A stretch of 46,815 nucleotides of DNA from Thiogranum sp. (GTDB lineage Bacteria; Pseudomonadota; Gammaproteobacteria; DSM-19610). The notes under the pieces were generated by a model, which searched no databases, was not told the DNA's origin, and was given only the letters and a program-made list of their open reading frames with translations. The stretch spans positions 1 through 46,815 of the forward strand of contig JASBSS010000008.1 of the NCBI GenBank assembly GCA_030148805.1, in the 5' to 3' direction. Below are positions 43,147 through 46,815 of this stretch, one piece after another. A program made the position numbers and the translations under genes. Position 1 is the first letter of the stretch. Each line of letters starts with the position of its first letter.

Positions 43147-43791
43147 TCAGAGCCGGTAGGCCGTGCTCGTCATCACCCGCGAGGCCAGCTTCATCAGCCG
43201 GCGTACCGGTCGCGGCAGTGCCACGCCACCGGCGGCGAGGGCGTCGGCGCCGTGGCGCGCCTCGTCGCACTTCATCTGCTCGATAATGGCACGGCTTTTC
43301 TCGTCGTCGGGGGAAATGCTTGCCAAGTGGCCCTCCAGATGACGGCCCACCTGTTTTTCCGTCTCGGCGACAAAACCGAGGCTCCACTTGTCGCCCACGG
43401 CGCCAGCGGCGGCGCCTATGGCGAAAGAGCCCAGGTACCACAAGGGATTGAGCAGGCTGACGCGACCACCCAATTCGCCGACCCGCCGCTCGCACCAGTC
43501 GAGGTGATCGTTCTCTTCCTGCGCCGCGCGCTGCATGCGGGTCCGCACGGCGGCGTTCCGGGCCGTCAGCGCCTGACCCTGGTAGAGGGCCTGGGCGGCC
43601 ACCTCGCCCGCGTGGTTGACCCGCATGAGACGCATCGAGCGGGTTTTCTCCGCCGCGTCGAGATCGCCTTCCGGCCGTGCGCTTGCAGGGTTGGCCCTGC
43701 CGGTGACCAGCGGTTTGCCCGCCAGCGTGCGCAGCGCCTGATCCAGGTTGATGATCAGACGATCACAAGAACTGTAGTTTCGGCTTTCCAT
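43147..43791 (-). CDS. coq7: 5-demethoxyubiquinol hydroxylase (2-polyprenyl-3-methyl-6-methoxy-1,4-benzoquinone monooxygenase)
   Basis: Di-iron hydroxylase of ubiquinone synthesis, 214 residues. Iron ligands: Glu in NHAGEVAAQAL, the EENDHLDW ExxH pair, a mid Glu in ETEKQVGRHLEGHL, and the terminal DEARHGADA ExxH-like pair. SLLNPLWYLGSFAIGAAAGA forms the membrane-associating hydrophobic part. The start is ATG at 43791; a GTG two codons upstream is possible. The P. aeruginosa gene in the same position next to speD is coq7. Confidence 0.94.
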   Translation of the reverse strand: MESRNYSSCDRLIINLDQALRTLAGKPLVTGRANPASARPEGDLDAAEKTRSMRLMRVNHAGEVAAQALYQGQALTARNAAVRTRMQRAAQEENDHLDWCERRVGELGGRVSLLNPLWYLGSFAIGAAAGAVGDKWSLGFVAETEKQVGRHLEGHLASISPDDEKSRAIIEQMKCDEARHGADALAAGGVALPRPVRRLMKLASRVMTSTAYRL

Positions 43792-43875
43792 GTTCACAGT
43801 GTGCGCAACCTCCCGGGGGGTTGCAACATCGCTGGCGGCGGTGGGCGCAGTGACGGAACCTACGCCCCGTGGCAG

Positions 43876-44691
43876 CTACTTGTTTTTCGGCAGGATATTG
43901 CCGTAGAAAATCTCCATGATCTCGTGCTCGACCTGCCGGCTGATCCGGCGTTTTTCGGCGCCGGTCAGCGCCTCTTCGCCGACACCAAACAGATAATCGT
44001 TCAGCTTCAGATCCTTCAGGCACATTTTGGTGTGGAAGATATTCTCCTGATACACGTTCACGTCGATCATCTGATAGCGGTCGCGGGTGTCGCGGGAAAT
44101 GAAATTCTGGATCGAACTGATTTCGTGATCGATGAAATGCTTGCGTCCGCGCACGTTGCGGGTAAATCCGCGCACGCGGTAATCCATGATCACGATATCG
44201 GACTCGAAGCTATGGATAAGATAATTGAGCGCTTTGAGCGGGGAGATCACCCCACAGGTCGACACGTCGATATCGGCGCGGAAAGTGCTGATACCATTGT
44301 CCGGATGGCTCTCCGGATAGGTGTGCACCGTGACATGACTCTTGTCCAGGTGACCGACGACGGCCTCCGGCAGCGGCCCGGGACCGGCGTCGTTGACCAG
44401 CTCGGGTGACCCGATCTGCTCCTCGGAGATGAGCATGGTCACGCTGGCGCCCTGCGGATCGTAGTCCTGGCGGGCGATATTGAGGATATTGGCGCCGATG
44501 ATATCGCACACATCGGTGAGAATCTGCGTCAGCCGCTCGGCGTTGTAGGCCTCGTCGATGTACTCGATGTATTCGCGCCGGTGTTCCGGCAGATTGGCAT
44601 AGCAGATATCGTAGATATTGAAGCTCAGCGATTTGGTGAGATTGTTGAACCCCTGCAGCTTGAGTCGCTTCAGCGAAGAATTGATGGGCAT
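43876..44691 (-). CDS. speD: S-adenosylmethionine decarboxylase proenzyme
   Basis: Makes decarboxylated SAM for spermidine synthesis. 271 residues, the length of the E. coli class. Self-cleavage site is [13 protein letters not shown]: chain breaks between K117 and S118, and S118 becomes the pyruvoyl group. ADIDVSTCG carries the conserved Cys, and [16 protein letters not shown] is also typical. It follows the VOC gene by 9 bases on the same strand and lies before coq7 by 84. This order crp, osmC, speD, coq7 occurs in pseudomonads, with the VOC gene an addition. Confidence 0.97.
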   Translation of the reverse strand: MPINSSLKRLKLQGFNNLTKSLSFNIYDICYANLPEHRREYIEYIDEAYNAERLTQILTDVCDIIGANILNIARQDYDPQGASVTMLISEEQIGSPELVNDAGPGPLPEAVVGHLDKSHVTVHTYPESHPDNGISTFRADIDVSTCGVISPLKALNYLIHSFESDIVIMDYRVRGFTRNVRGRKHFIDHEISSIQNFISRDTRDRYQMIDVNVYQENIFHTKMCLKDLKLNDYLFGVGEEALTGAEKRRISRQVEHEIMEIFYGNILPKNK

Positions 44692-44700
44692 GGCCGATTC

Positions 44701-45096
44701 CTAGCAGGTCACGATGGGCGGGTGGAAGATCATCTGCACGGTCACGCCCTGGGGACCGACACAGTAGAAGCTACGGGCGCCGTCGCGGTGGGTGCGCGGC
44801 TCGGATTTCATTTCGACCCCGTGGGCACGCAGAAATTCATACCAGTCATCCACATCCTGGGCGCTTCGCAGGATGAAGCCGATATGATCCAGCATCTGCG
44901 CCGAATCCGACAAGGCGCGCTCGCTGCGGTGCAGCGCCAGATTGTCGTTGCCCGAGGTGAGATAAACATTGTCCGGGTCCGGGCGCCACTCGACCTGCAT
45001 CCCCAGCAGGTCGACGTAAAACCGCTCCGCAGCCGCCAGATCGGCGACGTACAGCGCGACGTGACGTAATCCCGCGGTGGCAGCCGGTCGTTGCAA
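44701..45096 (-). CDS. VOC-superfamily protein with TTG start
   Basis: 131 residues. GLRHVALYVADLAAAERFYV, MLDHIGFILRSAQDVDDWYE and the final GVTVQMIFHPP give His, His and a late ligand as in glyoxalase/extradiol-dioxygenase fold proteins. No ATG occurs near the conserved start; TTG at 45096 is preceded by GGGAGG at six bases, which fixes it. The stop of the OsmC gene is at 45098-45100, so the two genes are one base apart. Substrate unknown. Confidence 0.85.
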   Translation of the reverse strand: MQRPAATAGLRHVALYVADLAAAERFYVDLLGMQVEWRPDPDNVYLTSGNDNLALHRSERALSDSAQMLDHIGFILRSAQDVDDWYEFLRAHGVEMKSEPRTHRDGARSFYCVGPQGVTVQMIFHPPIVTC

Positions 45097-45097
45097 G

Positions 45098-45514
45098 TCA
45101 GGCCTCCCGGATCTCGAAGTCATGGGTGATGGTGGCCATTTTGCCCAGCATGATGGAGGCCGAGCAGTATTTTTCCGCCGACAACGACACCGCCCGGGCC
45201 ACGCGCGTTTCATCCAGACCGGCGCCGGTGACGATAAAATGCACATGAATCCGGGTGAATACCTTCGGATCCTGCTCGGCGCGCTCGGCCTGCAGCTCGG
45301 CCACGCAGTCGCTCACCGCCTGGCGCGACTTCTTCAGGATGCTCACGACATCGAACGCGCTGCAGCCGCCCAGGCCGAGCAGCAGCATTTCCATCGGGCG
45401 AACGCCAAGATTCCGTCCACCGTGTTCCGGCGGACCGTCCATCACCACGGCGTGGCCGCTGCCGGACTCGCCCAGAAAAGTCGCGTCCTGAACCCACTTT
45501 ATGCGTGCCTGCAT
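45098..45514 (-). CDS. OsmC-family peroxiredoxin-like protein (YhfA type)
   Basis: 138 residues. The two redox cysteines of the OsmC fold are C51 in LLGLGGCSAFDV and C117 in SAEKYCSASIML. PMEMLLLG and VHFIVTGAGLDETRVARAV are typical of the YhfA branch found beside crp. OsmC/Ohr proteins reduce organic hydroperoxides; YhfA-type activity is less established. The start ATG is at 45514. It is divergent from crp across 127 bases with a shared CRP-type site. Confidence 0.92.
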   Translation of the reverse strand: MQARIKWVQDATFLGESGSGHAVVMDGPPEHGGRNLGVRPMEMLLLGLGGCSAFDVVSILKKSRQAVSDCVAELQAERAEQDPKVFTRIHVHFIVTGAGLDETRVARAVSLSAEKYCSASIMLGKMATITHDFEIREA

Positions 45515-45536
45515 GACCCCGCCCTCAACGTCAATT

Positions 45537-45552
45537 TGAGACCCCCGTCACA
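45537..45552. promoter_or_regulatory. CRP-binding-site candidate between osmC-type gene and crp
   Basis: TGAGA-CCCCCG-TCACA matches the CRP core TGTGA-N6-TCACA at 9 of 10 fixed positions with the exact spacing. It lies about 90 bases upstream of the crp start and 23 bases upstream of the divergent osmC start, suggesting autoregulation and control of the osmC-VOC-speD side. Confidence 0.5.
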
Positions 45553-45641
45553 ATTCTGCCTGGCCCGTAGATTGCATAAGCTAATGAAACCCGCCCACCC
45601 AACGCTATAACCGGGACAAGGGCCCGCGAAGGTACAGTCGA

Positions 45642-46313
45642 ATGCTGCCAAATACAATACCCGCCAGAACACCCGTTAAGCGGGCGTCATCCATCGATAA
45701 ATTCCTCGAACACTGTCATCGGCGCAGATACCCGTCGAAGAGTGTGATTATCTACGCCGGGGATCAGCCCGACGTGCTGTATTACATCGTCGAAGGCTCG
45801 GTCACGGTGCTGATCGAGGACGAGGACGGCCACGAAATCGTGCTCGCCTATCTCAACCCCGGCGACTTTTTCGGCGAAATGGGCCTGTTCGGCGAAAACA
45901 GCAACCGCAGCGCCTGGATCCGCACCCGCACCCAGTGCGAGCTGGCCGAAATCAGCTACGGCCGCTATCGCCAGTTGGCCGAGGAGGATCCGGGTATTTT
46001 GTTCGCCCTGGCCGGTCAGATGGCCACCCGTCTGCGCAACACCAGCCGCAAGGTGAGCGATCTGGCGTTTCTGGACGTCACCGGCCGGGTGGCGCGCGCC
46101 CTGCTCGACCTGTGCAAACAACCCGACGCCATGACCCACCCCGACGGCATGCAGATCAAGGTCAGCCGCCAGGAGCTCTCCCGGCTCGTCGGCTGCTCCC
46201 GGGAGATGGCCGGCCGGGTGCTGAAGGTGCTCGAGGAACAGGGCCTGCTCAAGGCCCGGGGCAAGACCGTCGTCGTCTACGGCGTCCGGCCCCGCCCGAT
46301 CGCCCGCGCCTAG
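45642..46313 (+). CDS. crp: cAMP receptor protein / Vfr-type global regulator
   Basis: 223-residue CRP. The N-terminal cAMP domain has [20 protein letters not shown] and the phosphate-binding cassette [20 protein letters not shown]. The dimer helix ([20 protein letters not shown]) leads to the winged helix-turn-helix [20 protein letters not shown] with the recognition helix [10 protein letters not shown], all as in CRP/Vfr. The N-terminal 15 residues are longer than in E. coli. Position beside an osmC gene matches vfr in Pseudomonas. A likely self-site is upstream. Confidence 0.94.
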   Translation: MLPNTIPARTPVKRASSIDKFLEHCHRRRYPSKSVIIYAGDQPDVLYYIVEGSVTVLIEDEDGHEIVLAYLNPGDFFGEMGLFGENSNRSAWIRTRTQCELAEISYGRYRQLAEEDPGILFALAGQMATRLRNTSRKVSDLAFLDVTGRVARALLDLCKQPDAMTHPDGMQIKVSRQELSRLVGCSREMAGRVLKVLEEQGLLKARGKTVVVYGVRPRPIARA

Positions 46314-46332
46314 CGGCCGGCACCGGCCAGCC

Positions 46333-46815
46333 CTAGTCCCGGTCCTCCGCGGCGCCGGCCAGTTCCCGGCGCATGGCGGCGATGGTTCCCGCGTAGTCCC
46401 GGGAGCCGAAGATCGCGGAGCCGGCCACGAACGTGTCGGCGCCCGCCCGGGCGATCTCGGCGATGTTGTCCACCTTCACGCCCCCGTCGATCTCGAGGCG
46501 CACGTTGCGCCCGCTGTCGTCGATGATGCGGCGGGCCTCCTCGAGCTTCGCCAGCGCGGAGGGGATGAACTTCTGGCCGCCGAATCCCGGGTTCACCGAC
46601 ATGAGGAGGACCATGTCCACCTTGTCGATGGCGTAGTCGAGCCAGGTCAGGGGCGTGGCCGGGTTGAAGACGAGCCCGGCCCGGCAGCCCAGGTCGCGGA
46701 CCAGCTGGAGGCTGCGGTCGACGTGCTCGCTGGCCTCCGGGTGGAAGGTGATCCAGCTCGCGCCCGCCTTCGCGAAGGACTCGATCAGCGCGTCCACCGG
46801 CTTGACCATGAGGTG
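46333..46815 (-). CDS. rpe: Ribulose-phosphate 3-epimerase, C-terminal fragment (runs off the window)
   Basis: Pentose-phosphate and Calvin-cycle epimerase. The 160 C-terminal residues in the window start HLMVKP, then [20 protein letters not shown], the [12 protein letters not shown] loop and [12 protein letters not shown] with the catalytic Asp. The TIM-barrel phosphate site FVAGSAIFG is present. The start of the gene is off the right edge. It is convergent with crp after 19 bases. Confidence 0.96.
   Translation of the reverse strand, partial: HLMVKPVDALIESFAKAGASWITFHPEASEHVDRSLQLVRDLGCRAGLVFNPATPLTWLDYAIDKVDMVLLMSVNPGFGGQKFIPSALAKLEEARRIIDDSGRNVRLEIDGGVKVDNIAEIARAGADTFVAGSAIFGSRDYAGTIAAMRRELAGAAEDRD

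Overview
The window looks like chromosomal backbone of a GC-rich (about 60% by eye) gammaproteobacterium. Several gene neighbourhoods typical of that class are intact: tRNA-Tyr/tRNA-Gly/tRNA-Thr/tuf, rhlB opposite trxA-rho, ybeD-lipB-lipA, and crp(vfr)-osmC-speD-coq7, the last arranged as in Pseudomonas. Coq7 (ubiquinone synthesis) implies aerobic respiration. Three rhodanese/persulfide-type proteins would suit a sulfur-handling lineage such as the Chromatiales, but that placement is an inference. I see no insertion sequence, phage, CRISPR array or rRNA.

Layout. 1-731: start of tuf and three tRNAs, all minus, behind one strong stable-RNA-like promoter. 0.9-8.7 kb: ugd, a YbaK-like deacylase, a two-domain sulfurtransferase, two exported proteins, a DMT-family transporter behind a transcription attenuator, mug, a metallo-hydrolase, a VOC protein, a cupin and a membrane/HhH protein. 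8.9-15.8 kb: uup, a DUF815 ATPase, a CPA2 antiporter, an orphan MbcA/ParS-type antitoxin-like protein beside a zinc-ribbon protein, and small conserved proteins. 16-18.2 kb: a persulfide-dioxygenase-like hydrolase, a double cNMP-binding/rhodanese fusion and a small YdcH-like protein that appears to start at ATT. 18.2-27.5 kb: exported proteins, PilZ, zapE, a large M16 peptidase, xthA and an isolated mlaC.

27.3-33.2 kb is a nine-gene minus-strand run: SpoIIAA-like protein, UDG-family protein, ybeD, lipB, lipA, a GT-B glycosyltransferase-like protein, a HIT/GDP-hexose-phosphorylase-like protein, an unknown protein and ycgL. 33.3-39.0 kb carries gspC-D-E-F of a type II secretion system without the pseudopilin genes; the core of gspD has a distinctly lower GC content. 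39.3-46.8 kb holds rhlB, trxA, rho, a gamma-carbonic anhydrase, coq7, speD, a VOC protein, an OsmC protein, crp and the C-terminal part of rpe.

The least ordinary points are the leader ORF plus terminator in front of the DMT transporter, the ATT start, two promoters placed so that uup and mlaC would be leaderless, the glycosyltransferase/phosphorylase pair after lipA, the cNMP-rhodanese/metallohydrolase pair, a mosaic gspD, and perfect palindromes across two convergent gene ends.
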